DNA of 64,000 nt from NCBI GenBank assembly GCA_039918235.1, contig JBDSHZ010000083.1, positions 3,820 to 67,819 of the forward strand, read 5' to 3'. The notes beneath the pieces were generated by a model. That model was not told the origin of the DNA, did not search any database, and worked only from the letters and a program-made list of their open reading frames with translations. Source of the DNA: Pseudopedobacter sp039918235. GTDB lineage: Bacteria > Bacteroidota > Bacteroidia > Sphingobacteriales > Sphingobacteriaceae. Below are positions 32,455 to 40,569 of the stretch, one piece after another (position 1 is the first letter of the stretch; each line of letters starts with the position of its first letter). The translations under genes and the position numbers were made by a program.

Positions 32455-33708
32455 ATGAAACGCAGAAATTTTGTAAAAAACGCATCACTTGTTGCTTTAG
32501 GAGCGGTTTTGATCCGCCCTTTGAAGGTATTAGCAAATAAATCAAATCATATGAAAACAATAGAACAATTAAAAGACATGGACCTACCGGCAGGCATACG
32601 CGAACGGTATGTTCCCGGAGTAAACGGACTGACAGTGCATGTACTGGAAGCCGGTTTTGAGACGCCAAAACGCCCTGCAATACTATTGTTGCACGGATTT
32701 CCGGAACTTGCCTACAGCTGGCGCAAAGTAATGCTGCCATTGGCAGCTGCGGGTTATCATGTGATAGCTTATGATCAGCGTGGCTACGGTCGCACAACGG
32801 GGTGGGACAACAATTATGATGGAAATTTTGCGGCTTTCAGGACGCATGAACTTTCACGCGACGCCCTGGGTTTGGCGATGGCTATGGGGCACGATGCTGT
32901 CCATACGATCATCGGACACGATGTGGGTGCGATAATAGCGTCCTATTGCGCTCTTGTCAGACCAGATTTTTTCCGGTCAGTTGTTCTGCTAAGTTGTCCT
33001 TTCGGCGGAGTGCCACCTTTACCTTTTGGCGTTGTAACACAATCTGGACCGAATATAGAACCACCGGTACCTGCTAAAGATCCTCTTGCATCATTACCGA
33101 GGCCCCGTAAGGACAGCACCACTTATTTCTCAACACGCAGCGCCAATGATGATATGCTGAACTGCAAGCAGGGCCTGCACGATTTTCAGCGGGCTTACTT
33201 TCACGTAAAGAGTGCCGACTGGAGCCAGAATAAACCATTTCCCCTTACCTCGGGCACTGCAGAAGAATTTGCTAAACAGCCAATGTACTATGTTTTAGAT
33301 CTTGATAAAACAATGCCGGAAGAGGTTGCTCCCTACATGCCCTCAAAGCATGAAATAGCTGCCTGCAAATGGCTCTCGGATACCGACCTTGATGTTTATA
33401 CCCAGGAGTTTAAACGAACCGGTTTCCAGGGTGGATTAAATTGGTATCGCTGCGCTACCAATGGATTAAACAGGTCTGACCTCGAACTTTTCTCAGGTCG
33501 CACCATAGATGTGCCTTCCTGTTTTATTTCAGGGGTCGCTGACTGGGCGACATTTCGCCCGCCAGGCGCATTAGAACAGATGCAGCATAATGCTTGTACA
33601 AAAATGCAAAGCGTTAACATGATTGAAGGTGCGGGTCACTGGCTGCAACAGGAGAAACCCGAACAGATTACGAAATTGATCGTCGATTTTTTGCAGCATG
33701 TAAAATAA
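32455..33708 (+). CDS. Alpha/beta hydrolase, epoxide hydrolase type, Tat-exported
   Basis: A 417-residue protein. The N-terminus MKRRNFVKNASLVALGAVLI has a twin-arginine (RRNF) signal and hydrophobic stretch. The catalytic domain shows the oxyanion motif HGFPE, then AYDQRGYGRT, the nucleophile elbow IIGHDVGAIIA with Asp as nucleophile (as in epoxide hydrolases and haloalkane dehalogenases), and a catalytic His in GAGHWLQQEKP. The cap domain lies between. Codon use and GC are visibly higher than in the flanking chromosome, suggesting transfer. It is under TetR control by its operator. Epoxide versus haloalkane substrate cannot be decided. Confidence 0.87.
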   Translation: MKRRNFVKNASLVALGAVLIRPLKVLANKSNHMKTIEQLKDMDLPAGIRERYVPGVNGLTVHVLEAGFETPKRPAILLLHGFPELAYSWRKVMLPLAAAGYHVIAYDQRGYGRTTGWDNNYDGNFAAFRTHELSRDALGLAMAMGHDAVHTIIGHDVGAIIASYCALVRPDFFRSVVLLSCPFGGVPPLPFGVVTQSGPNIEPPVPAKDPLASLPRPRKDSTTYFSTRSANDDMLNCKQGLHDFQRAYFHVKSADWSQNKPFPLTSGTAEEFAKQPMYYVLDLDKTMPEEVAPYMPSKHEIAACKWLSDTDLDVYTQEFKRTGFQGGLNWYRCATNGLNRSDLELFSGRTIDVPSCFISGVADWATFRPPGALEQMQHNACTKMQSVNMIEGAGHWLQQEKPEQITKLIVDFLQHVK

Positions 33709-33834
33709 ACCACACTTTGATAATAGTATGATTCGTTTGCTAAAACGCAAATAATAAGAAGTGGCCTTAAAATATCAACTTACCAATATCTAAAAGGACA
33801 AATTCTTTTGTCCAATTGTGATAAGGTTTAAGTT

Positions 33835-33873
33835 AAAGTCCCCAAACAGCAAATGTAAGGGGACTTTGTTTTT
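33835..33873 (+). terminator. Terminator after the hydrolase gene
   Basis: AAAGTCCCC (33835-33843) pairs with GGGGACTTT (33859-33867) and is followed by GTTTTT. It lies between the convergent hydrolase and the minus-strand gene at 33892. A smaller GGACAA/TTGTCC hairpin lies at 33796-33813. Confidence 0.7.
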
Positions 33874-33891
33874 AATGACTGAATATCAGGC

Positions 33892-34278
33892 CTATTTATT
33901 TTCAGTTTTTAAATAAGCCGTATACATAGCTGACAAGGTTCTTTTTTTGGCTTTCTGTTTTAAATAAATCCAAGCCCGTTGATAATGGGCTGATTGCTGA
34001 CTTTGCTTATGCTGGCCGTAGGCATCAATGGCGCTGGCACCTAAAAAATATAAATAAGTTATAACCACCAAACATATACCCCAGGGAATAAGCCTGCCAA
34101 ATACGATTTTATAGTACTGGCTCTGGTTGGTTTCGGGAAATAATAATATGCGTAATTGTTTTGTGGCAGATGTTGGCACCTTTTCCATTTTGTCTTTGAT
34201 CTGTTTTAGTAAGTTTAATTCCTCATCGCTTTTATTATTATGCTTAACTCCCCTTACTTCGTTTAGTATTAATGTCAT
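33892..34278 (-). CDS. Small membrane protein of unknown function
   Basis: A 128-residue protein with one strong membrane helix (IPWGICLVVITYLYFLGASA) near residue 75 and basic, polar flanks. It begins MTLILNEVRGVKHNNKSDEE. The wider frame to 34407 is not used because that part is antisense to a decayed gene. It resembles the small membrane proteins carried by Bacteroidota conjugative elements in composition, but I cannot name a family. It may be a leftover of transfer functions of the island. Confidence 0.5.
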   Translation of the reverse strand: MTLILNEVRGVKHNNKSDEELNLLKQIKDKMEKVPTSATKQLRILLFPETNQSQYYKIVFGRLIPWGICLVVITYLYFLGASAIDAYGQHKQSQQSAHYQRAWIYLKQKAKKRTLSAMYTAYLKTENK

Positions 34279-34570
34279 TTGTGTTTTTCGCTTTCCAGGG
34301 TGCATCAATGGGTGCAAGATCAACCCATACGGTTGTTGGTGCAGAAGGCGGCCCGGCTTTACCTGTTTTAAACTGGAGTACCAAGTATGGAGATCTTTGT
34401 ATCGCACATTTTGTCGGCATGCATCCCTTGCAAGTGTTGCCCTGTTATCATGGTACGTTTTAACAGATACGCTGGCTACCGCAATTGCAGGTTTGTTGTA
34501 CGGATGTCTGACTGTACTCGCCTTAGTCAGGGCACTAAAGGTATCCCTTTATTAAAGGAAAAAAAACTGA
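34274..34570 (+). pseudogene. Frameshifted fragment of an integral membrane protein
   Basis: Three plus-strand frames read in turn. The first gives FQGASMGARSTHTVVGAEGG, then GDLCIAHFVGMHPLQVLP. A shifted frame gives LLSWYVLTDTLATAIAGLLY and LTVLALVRAL. A third frame gives the end KGIPLLKEKK. Joined, they resemble a conserved bacterial membrane protein family with MGARxxHTV and GDLRxAHFxGMH motifs. At least two frameshifts and a missing N-terminus mark it as dead. Confidence 0.55.
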
Positions 34571-34662
34571 AAAATTACTGATGGATAAGGTAGCATACAT
34601 ATAACATAAAAATAATAAGCGTCTGCAATAAAAGAATTTGCTTTTTCATTACCTTCATGATC

Positions 34663-34700
34663 TACTGACATAGGGTTGTCACTAACAACAAATATCTTTG
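34663..34700 (+). promoter_or_regulatory. Promoter of the VOC gene
   Basis: TATCTTTG (34693-34700) fits TAnnTTTG exactly and lies 17 bases before the ATG. A small palindrome GTTGT-CACTA-ACAAC is just upstream (34675-34689). A TTG near 34676 could be part of the -33 element. Confidence 0.5.
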
Positions 34701-34716
34701 AATAAAAATAAATATT

Positions 34717-35250
34717 ATGGAAGCGAAAAAACTTAAAACAGTGCCTGAGCACTACACAACAGTAACACCCTGGATTATTTCTCCGTCCTCAGCCAAATTA
34801 ATTGAATTTTTAAAGGTTGCTTTTAATGCTGAAGAAATCCCTCATAGCAGAATTACGAATGAAAACGGAGCTATTATTCATGTAGTTGTAAAAATTGGAG
34901 ATACCTTAATTATGCTTTTTGATTCAAGAGAAGGCTGGCCGAAGACCCCAAGTTTTCTAAATTTGTACGTCGACGATGTTGACGATGTCTATCAAAAATC
35001 AATTAAACTTGGCGCTAAATCAGTAACTGACATTACTGCCCTATGGTTTGGAGAAAAGGTTTGCAGGATTCTTGATCCATTTGGAAACCTATGGTGGATA
35101 AATCAACGCATTGAAGAAATTGACTTTACTCAACCAGAGGAAGTTGGACGAAGATCTTCTACTCCGGAAGCAGTAGAAGGTATTGCATATATCCAAACAT
35201 CCCTGGATGAAGCCTTTAAAACACAGAAACGTTTTTTTGAAAACAAATGA
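34717..35250 (+). CDS. VOC family (glyoxalase/bleomycin resistance-like) protein
   Basis: A 177-residue protein of the vicinal oxygen chelate superfamily, PhnB/YdcC-like. Visible are TPWIISPSSAKLIEFLKVAF, IIHVVVKIGDTLIMLFD and the end of the fold KVCRILDPFGNLWWINQRIE. These folds bind a metal and act on diverse small molecules or sequester drugs; the reaction here is unknown. It has its own promoter and is followed by a strong inverted repeat. GC and codon use resemble the chromosome more than the hydrolase gene. Confidence 0.8.
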   Translation: MEAKKLKTVPEHYTTVTPWIISPSSAKLIEFLKVAFNAEEIPHSRITNENGAIIHVVVKIGDTLIMLFDSREGWPKTPSFLNLYVDDVDDVYQKSIKLGAKSVTDITALWFGEKVCRILDPFGNLWWINQRIEEIDFTQPEEVGRRSSTPEAVEGIAYIQTSLDEAFKTQKRFFENK

Positions 35251-35256
35251 GTAACT

Positions 35257-35295
35257 TGTCCTGAAATAGGTTTACTGTAAACTCATTTCAGGACA
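35257..35295. terminator. Long inverted repeat after the VOC gene
   Basis: TGTCCTGAAAT (35257-35267) pairs with ATTTCAGGACA (35285-35295), and GTTTAC/GTAAAC extends the stem inside. The T tract on the plus strand is poor, so termination is probable but not certain. Confidence 0.5.
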
Positions 35296-35413
35296 TAATT
35301 AAAAAGTGTAACTTCAATGCTGATCGGGCTAGATTAATGATTTACTTGGCAATTGATAGTAATAGTGCTCGAAATATTTCGATATTAACCGTTAAATTAA
35401 TTTAATATTGGTT

Positions 35414-35983
35414 ATGTCGCAATTGTTACGAAGACATATAGAAGCGGTAAGCCCTCTCACCGACGAAGAGTTTGAATATATCTTTTCCCATTTTAAGTCT
35501 AGAAAACTTAAAAAACATACCTATTTAATACAACAGGATGATTACGTTAAGTATGAATATTTTGTGGTTAATGGATGTTTACGAGCATTTATAGGCGACA
35601 GTAATACTGGAAAAGAAATTATTTATCAATTCGGCATAGAAGATTGGTGGATTACCGATCGTGACGCGTTTTTCCACGGTACCCAAGCAACGATCAATGT
35701 CAGTTGCCTGGAAGATTGCGAATTGCTCGGTATTACACTCGCCGACCGGCAAAAACTGGGAAAGGAATTATGGAAATACGAGCATTTTCTGCAAGTGAAG
35801 GCAAATTTGGGTTATACTTCGCTGCTGAAACGCTTGCAAATAATGATCAGCGGCAGTGCAAAAGATCGGTATGAACAATTTGTCCGGCAATATCCACAAC
35901 TGTCAAAGCGTATCCCCAAAACCTACATTGCTTCGTATTTAGGTGTTTCGCGTGAAACACTCAGTCGCCTTTACAACTCCTGA
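35414..35983 (+). CDS. Crp/Fnr family transcriptional regulator
   Basis: A 189-residue regulator with a cyclic-nucleotide-binding-like beta roll (KKHTYLIQQDDYVKYEYFVV, then GKEIIYQFGIEDWWITD) and a C-terminal helix-turn-helix, TYIASYLGVSRETLSRLYNS. The recognition helix keeps RETxxR, the residues that read GTGA half sites in E. coli CRP. It lacks the cysteines of FNR, and the glycine-rich effector site of CRP is not obvious. A GTGA-N6-TCAC site lies two bases after its stop, before the next operon. The ATG at 35414 is used; an upstream TTG is ignored. Confidence 0.88.
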   Translation: MSQLLRRHIEAVSPLTDEEFEYIFSHFKSRKLKKHTYLIQQDDYVKYEYFVVNGCLRAFIGDSNTGKEIIYQFGIEDWWITDRDAFFHGTQATINVSCLEDCELLGITLADRQKLGKELWKYEHFLQVKANLGYTSLLKRLQIMISGSAKDRYEQFVRQYPQLSKRIPKTYIASYLGVSRETLSRLYNS

Positions 35984-35984
35984 C

Positions 35985-35998
35985 GTGACATTTATCAC
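35985..35998 (+). promoter_or_regulatory. CRP-type site GTGACATTTATCAC
   Basis: GTGA-N6-TCAC is a perfect CRP-type palindrome. It starts two bases after the stop codon of a Crp/Fnr gene and about 75 bases before the ATG of the metallohydrolase gene. It is a likely activation or repression site for the two genes that follow. Confidence 0.5.
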
Positions 35999-36071
35999 AA
36001 AATCAAAGTGACAATTGTCCTTTAACAGGGTAAGGCTTTTTGAGAAGTTTGTTTCATAAAAACATAGCAAA

Positions 36072-37049
36072 ATGAAACATTCAAATCTCGCCCAAAAGGC
36101 ATCTTTCAGAGCTGCGGTAGCAGTACTTTTTTCGATAAGCAGTTTGTCGATAACCTCTTTTACAGCATTTGCCCAAACTCCGGCCTTAACGCAAGCTGGA
36201 TATTATCACTTGAATATTGGGGATGTTGAGGTAACCTCACTTTCCGATGGCACCGTGCCTCAAAATATTCATCAATTGTTAAAAAATACACATCCTGGTG
36301 AAATTGACCGGATGCTTAAAGAAAATTTTCAAAACGATCCGGTAGAGCTTTCCGTTAATGCCTACCTGATTAAAAGAAGCGATCAATTGATTTTGGTAGA
36401 TGCTGGTACCGCTGGAGCTTATGGGCCTTCTTTAGGTCATCTTACGGAAAGTCTTGCCCATGCCGGTTACAAACCAGAGCAAATCAACGTGGTACTTATT
36501 ACTCACATTCATATCGATCATACTGGTGGCCTGATGAATGGAGAAAACCTGGCGTTCCCTAACGCTACTATTTACATCAGCAAACCTGAAGTCGACTTTT
36601 GGTTCAACCCTGATTCCAAAACCAAAGCGCCGGAAAGCCTCAAAACCTATTTTGCCCAGGCAGAAGCAACCGTAGGCCCTTATTTAAAGTCGGGTAAAGT
36701 GAAGACATTTACTTATGGTGCGGAACTTTTTCCTGGAATAACGCCAGTGGCGACCCCGGGCCATACTCCGGGACATACTTCTTATTTAGTGGAAAGTAAA
36801 GACCAAAAAATCATGTTTTGGGGAGATATTATGCATGTGGCTCCCCTGCAATTTGCGGATCCTGAAGTAACTATTGTTTATGATGTAGACCAACATGCCG
36901 CAGCCATACAACGAAAAAAAGCATTTGCTGAAGCAGCAAAAAGAGGTTTCTGGGTTGCTGGTGACCATCTTTCCTATCCGGGTATCGGTCACATTCGTGC
37001 AAACGGACCTTCCTACGTTTTTGTTCCCGCAAATTATAGCATTAAATAA
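36072..37049 (+). CDS. Exported metallo-beta-lactamase-fold hydrolase
   Basis: A 325-residue protein with a signal peptide (hydrophobic segment to about residue 35, ending FTAFAQT) and an MBL fold. Zinc ligands are visible in VLITHIHIDHTGG (HxHxDH), TPGHTPGHTSYL, FWGDIMH and AGDHLSYPG. It resembles the methyl-parathion-hydrolase/quorum-quenching-lactonase group (PF00753) that cleaves lactones or esters. It is followed 24 bases later by an SDR gene on the same strand and lies downstream of the Crp-type gene. The actual substrate is not known. Confidence 0.87.
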   Translation: MKHSNLAQKASFRAAVAVLFSISSLSITSFTAFAQTPALTQAGYYHLNIGDVEVTSLSDGTVPQNIHQLLKNTHPGEIDRMLKENFQNDPVELSVNAYLIKRSDQLILVDAGTAGAYGPSLGHLTESLAHAGYKPEQINVVLITHIHIDHTGGLMNGENLAFPNATIYISKPEVDFWFNPDSKTKAPESLKTYFAQAEATVGPYLKSGKVKTFTYGAELFPGITPVATPGHTPGHTSYLVESKDQKIMFWGDIMHVAPLQFADPEVTIVYDVDQHAAAIQRKKAFAEAAKRGFWVAGDHLSYPGIGHIRANGPSYVFVPANYSIK

Positions 37050-37073
37050 AATTACAAACACTTTTAAATTAAA

Positions 37074-37898
37074 ATGAAAAAGACAATAATAATAACAGGA
37101 GCGTCCCGCGGTTTCGGAAGAATATGGGCGGAGGCATTTTTAAAAAGGGGTGATAACGTTGTTGCTACCTCAAGAAATAAGGACAATTTACACGACCTTG
37201 TCCATCGATACGAAGGTTCTGTTTTAGTACTTGAATTGGATGTAACCAATAAAGAAGATTGTATTGCGGCAGTAAATGCAGCTCAACAAAAATTTGGAAC
37301 GATCGACGTTCTTATTAATAATGCTGGTTATTGCGTTTTCGGCACTATTGAAGAAAACAGCGAGAAAGAAGCTAAAGAGTTATTTGATGCCAACTTCTTT
37401 GGAACGCTTTGGATGACCCAGGCGATCTTACCAGTTTTTAGGTCGCAGGGTAAAGGACATATCGTCCAACTTTCAAGCGTTTTGGGTATTAATTCATTAC
37501 CTACGATGGGACTTTACAGTGCGACTAAGTTTGCGGTGGAAGGCTTGAGCGAGGCATTACAGGCAGAAGTAAAAGATTTTGGAATCCATGTCACGATGAT
37601 CGAACCAAATTCATTTAAAACTGATTTCTTCGGTTCCTCAGCAATCGAAAGCAACCCATTGGATGCATATGCAAAAGTACATTCAGATTTCATATCGGGA
37701 GACGGCTTGAAGCCAGAAAATATAGGCGATCCGGCGGCTACAGTAGATACAATCCTAAATCTTGTGGACAATGACAACCCCCCTTTGCGACTATTCCTGG
37801 GAAAATTGGCTTTTCCATGGACTCAATATACATATGGAGAAAAGCTATCATTGTGGGAAGAATGGAAAGACGTCTCCACCACATCGCACGGACATTAG
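37074..37898 (+). CDS. Short-chain dehydrogenase/reductase (second)
   Basis: A 274-residue classical SDR. Cofactor motif IITGASRGFGR near residue 5, NNAGYCVFG near 83, the catalytic Ser in VQLSSVLGIN and Tyr/Lys in YSATKFAVEGLSEAL are all present. Sequence around the C-terminus (GDPAATVDTILNLVDNDNPP) matches the retinol-dehydrogenase-like group annotated as oxidoreductases of unknown substrate. It shares a transcript with the MBL-fold gene (gap 24 bases) and is closed by a terminator at 37934. Confidence 0.88.
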   Translation: MKKTIIITGASRGFGRIWAEAFLKRGDNVVATSRNKDNLHDLVHRYEGSVLVLELDVTNKEDCIAAVNAAQQKFGTIDVLINNAGYCVFGTIEENSEKEAKELFDANFFGTLWMTQAILPVFRSQGKGHIVQLSSVLGINSLPTMGLYSATKFAVEGLSEALQAEVKDFGIHVTMIEPNSFKTDFFGSSAIESNPLDAYAKVHSDFISGDGLKPENIGDPAATVDTILNLVDNDNPPLRLFLGKLAFPWTQYTYGEKLSLWEEWKDVSTTSHGH

Positions 37899-37933
37899 TT
37901 CAAAATAGCAAAAAAAACTACTAAGATGGGTTC

Positions 37934-37961
37934 AAAACCCCGTACGTCTACGGGGTTTTTA
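37934..37961 (+). terminator. Terminator after the SDR gene
   Basis: AAAACCCCGTA and TACGGGGTTTT form an 11-bp stem with a 4-base loop and a T run. It ends the MBL/SDR transcript. Confidence 0.85.
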
Positions 37962-38518
37962 GTTAGGAATAAACATCTTCTATGGCTACCCGGAGCAAGG
38001 AAAGGAATCAAATGTATTAGTGTTTTTTGTCAAAAAATCAAATTGAGTGGAAATTCTTTTACGGATACTGCTCAGTGATCGTGGCTTTACCTCAACAAAT
38101 GAGGCTATATAGCCGTCTCTGTATTAAAATGAAAAGGCAACACACCACAGCCACAAAATTAGCACCGCAGCAAACAGTAAAGGGCATGTAAATGGTGTGG
38201 TTTGTTTATTTTTTTGGCAGCACCACCCTTGACAGTTTTCTGCTTGCTGCTACCTGTTGTTTAAGCGGTGCAATGCCAGTTTATGTGTATAGCTTACACC
38301 AGCGCGGGAACTTATCTTATTTTAGCAACGTTTAATGCTGATCTACAACTATAGCGTATAATATAGAATAGTCATCTATCACTTTCAGATTGGCGGCAAA
38401 AATAGAAGCGAGCTTAGGGCTACTTTATCGTGATTTATGGTAGTTTATCGTACTGATGATGTTACTTATTTGTTACTTCATGTTTTTAACTATTTGAAAA
38501 TCAATTAGTAATTATATT
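37962..38518. other. Non-coding right end of the island, possible transfer-origin remnant
   Basis: No long frame is present. A GC-rich segment (38150-38330) contains ACCACCCTTGACAGTTTTCT and a CTGCTTGCTGCT block. Such DNA resembles mobilisation regions of Bacteroidota conjugative elements, from memory only. A 20-residue plus-strand frame starts at 38130. Near the end lie two TTTATCGT words and two GTTACTT words (38461, 38472), which recall the left-end arm repeats. Confidence 0.35.
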
Positions 38519-38529
38519 CCTGCCATGTT
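38519..38529. other. Island end attR and displaced hemW start
   Basis: CCTGCCATGTT repeats the left-end 11-mer. Read on the minus strand it continues as AACATGGCAGGAATATAAT, that is Met-Ala-Gly-Ile and then a stop. This is the beginning of hemW (MAGIY) cut from its gene. TACTTTTG, a perfect -7 box, lies immediately upstream of it at 38538-38531. Confidence 0.55.
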
Positions 38530-38530
38530 G

Positions 38531-38538
38531 CAAAAGTA
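38531..38538 (-). promoter_or_regulatory. Orphaned hemW promoter
   Basis: TACTTTTG on the minus strand matches TAnnTTTG and lies 4 bases before the displaced ATG. In the uninterrupted chromosome it would have driven hemW; now it faces island DNA. Confidence 0.5.
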
Positions 38539-38539
38539 A

Positions 38540-38772
38540 ACAATTACACAAGAGTAAATACTTAAAGATAGGGAATGACCGTTGTGTGGCTGTTTTTTTT
38601 ATTAGACAGTATAAACCTAATTTTAAAGAATTATTTTTGATTTAGGATTGATATCAATTTTCAAACTAAAGTTGGAATTGCATAATAAGTTTCGCATTAG
38701 GGAACAAAAAATATTCCTGTAGATTTGCATAAGGGAAAAATCCAATTTATTATCGTCAGCTATTTTTAATTC
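38540..38772. other. Intergenic region before the DUF4271-type gene
   Basis: Between the island end and the gene at 38773 lies AT-rich DNA with no reading frame or strong hairpin. The promoter of the following gene must be here; no single TAnnTTTG box stands out. Confidence 0.3.
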
Positions 38773-39741
38773 ATGAAGTTTTTACTTTTTTTTCTTCTGT
38801 TATTTATCTGTTTTGATGGGTTTTCTCAGTTAAATAAAGACAGCCTACAGCTAAAAAAGGATACCACAGTTAATCCCTACAGATCAAGATACATTCCTGA
38901 TTCAGCAACTTTAGCAAGAAATAACTTTGTTCGGGATTCTATTACCTGGCATTTCCTAAAACCAGATCCTGCAAGACCAAATCCTTTTATAGAAAATCTT
39001 TTAAAAGAAACCATTGTTACAGATCCTTATTTATTAACCGCCCCGCAAAATTTAAAAGTTAAAAAAAACAATTATGGTTTGGGGCAATACATCAGTCAAA
39101 AACCTTTTTGGTTTCTGCCAGTAATTTTAGGGATTCTATTATTTTTTGGTATTGTTAGAATCATTTTTAAAAATGAAATAGATGTTATTTTTAAAGCTTT
39201 TTATGATGATAGGATCTTAAGCCAGATTAATAAAGGGGAGAATATTCTAATTTCATGGCAATTTCTTTTTCTATACCTGATATTTTCCCTTACGGTAGGT
39301 TTACTGATATGTGTGATTCTTTACGGAGCAAAATCTTCTTACTTAGCTACAGATTTTAAGTTCTTCTTATTACTTTCATTATTTGCCTTTATATTTTTTG
39401 GCGTAAAAATTTTAATCCTCCGTTTTCTGGCATTTATGTTTGAGCTTCAAAAGTTGGTTAAAGAATATTTAAATATTATTTATTTAAGCTATTTCAACTC
39501 TCTGTTTGTCTTATTGCCATTAACATTCTGCTTGGTTTTTATCAATTCTCAACATAGCCCATTGTTCATTACAATTGGAATAGTTCTTTTTTTCGCTATC
39601 ATCGGCTTTCAGTTCCTTAGAATTACAATTAAAATTTTATTAAACTACAGATTATCAAAATTTTATTTAATTCTTTATCTTTGCGCTCTTGAAATCTGTC
39701 CGATTTTAATATTTGCCACTATAATTAATACCAGTTTATAA
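38773..39741 (+). CDS. DUF4271-type membrane protein
   Basis: A 322-residue protein with a signal peptide (MKFLLFFLLLFICFDGFSQ), a periplasmic stretch rich in Lys, Asp and Pro to about residue 110, and six or seven membrane helices after it. The arrangement and the sequence between helices (LNIIYLSYFNSLFVLLPLTF) fit the Bacteroidota family DUF4271. Its function is unknown. It is followed by hemD with only one base between them, so the two are co-transcribed. Conservation beside hemD suggests a link with tetrapyrrole or envelope maintenance, which is inference. Confidence 0.75.
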   Translation: MKFLLFFLLLFICFDGFSQLNKDSLQLKKDTTVNPYRSRYIPDSATLARNNFVRDSITWHFLKPDPARPNPFIENLLKETIVTDPYLLTAPQNLKVKKNNYGLGQYISQKPFWFLPVILGILLFFGIVRIIFKNEIDVIFKAFYDDRILSQINKGENILISWQFLFLYLIFSLTVGLLICVILYGAKSSYLATDFKFFLLLSLFAFIFFGVKILILRFLAFMFELQKLVKEYLNIIYLSYFNSLFVLLPLTFCLVFINSQHSPLFITIGIVLFFAIIGFQFLRITIKILLNYRLSKFYLILYLCALEICPILIFATIINTSL

Positions 39742-39742
39742 G

Positions 39743-40513
39743 ATGATGAGCGCTAATTTGGAAGAGAGAAAAATTAAAGTTAAAAGTATATTAGTCACTC
39801 TACCAGAACCAGAAGGAGAAAAATCACCCTATTACGAGGTAGCAGCCTCCTTAAATCTAAAAATCGATTTTAGATCTTTCATACATGTTGAAGGAGTGCC
39901 CGCAAAAGAAATCAGAAAGGAAAAATTAAATATGTCTGATTTTTCTGCTGTTATATTAACAAGTAGAAACGCCGCCGACCATTATTTTAGAGTTTGTGAA
40001 GAGATGAGATTTGATGTGCCTGCCGATATGAAATATTTCTGCATATCAGAATCTATCGCACTTTATCTTCAAAAATATATCCAGTACCGGAAGAGAAAAA
40101 TTTTCTTTGGCAAACAAACCCCAAAAGATTTAGCCGATGTGCTTAAAAAACATACCAGTGAAAAGTTTTTATACCCTTGTTCTGATGTTGCGGCTGAAGC
40201 AACGGAAACATTTTTAAAAAACCAGGGTATTGATTTTACCCCTGCAGTACTGTTTAAAACTGTGGTTTCTGATTTATCAGATCTTGCAGATGTTTTTTAT
40301 GATATCATCGTTTTCTTTAGCCCATCAAGCGTACAATCATTATATATAAATTTCCCAGGATTCAATCAAAATAACACACGAATTGCGGCTTTTGGAAAGA
40401 CAACACAACAGGCAATAGAAGATGCCGGGTTAATATTAGATATCCCTGCTCCTACACCTGAAGCACCATCAATGACAATGGCTATTGAACAGTATATTAA
40501 GTCCATAAAGTAA
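39743..40513 (+). CDS. hemD: Uroporphyrinogen-III synthase
   Basis: Closes hydroxymethylbilane into uroporphyrinogen III, the branch point for heme and siroheme; its product feeds cobA in the same window. The 256-residue protein has the HEM4 two-lobe pattern: ILVTLPEPEG at the start of lobe 1, AVILTSRNAADHYF, FLYPCSDVAAE, IIVFFSPSSVQSLYINFP and IAAFGKTTQQAIEDAGL. HemD sequences are weakly conserved, but this order is typical for Bacteroidota. It is co-transcribed with the membrane protein upstream and ends at a strong terminator. Confidence 0.88.
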   Translation: MMSANLEERKIKVKSILVTLPEPEGEKSPYYEVAASLNLKIDFRSFIHVEGVPAKEIRKEKLNMSDFSAVILTSRNAADHYFRVCEEMRFDVPADMKYFCISESIALYLQKYIQYRKRKIFFGKQTPKDLADVLKKHTSEKFLYPCSDVAAEATETFLKNQGIDFTPAVLFKTVVSDLSDLADVFYDIIVFFSPSSVQSLYINFPGFNQNNTRIAAFGKTTQQAIEDAGLILDIPAPTPEAPSMTMAIEQYIKSIK

Positions 40514-40536
40514 ATGGAATAATAACCTATTAATTT

Positions 40537-40569
40537 AAGCGACCAATTAAAATTGGTCGCTTTTTTTTT
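40537..40569 (+). terminator. Terminator after hemD
   Basis: AGCGACCAATT and AATTGGTCGCT form a near-perfect stem, followed by nine T. It separates the hemD operon from the gld operon. The remaining 220 bases before gldK are AT-rich and probably contain the gld promoter (a loose TAATATTTG lies near 40719). Confidence 0.85.

Larger units (their letters stand above)
31101..38529. mobile_element. 7.4-kb island integrated at the hemW start
   Basis: The island is bounded by 11-bp direct repeats. It carries GTTACTT-type arm repeats near both ends, an integrase fragment, other gene fragments and a cargo of about seven intact genes. The GC content of several cargo genes, especially the hydrolase at 32.5 kb, is higher than that of the flanks. 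The integrase is broken, so the element is fixed now. Confidence 0.6.

Noticed and set aside
34279..34407. An N-terminal extension of the small membrane protein at 33892
   Set aside because: This part is antisense to recognisable pseudogene sequence, so the start at 34278 is preferred.
34127..34555. A 142-residue plus-strand protein
   Set aside because: Only its second half resembles a protein family; the first half is antisense to the small membrane protein gene, and the homology continues in another frame, so it is a frameshifted remnant.
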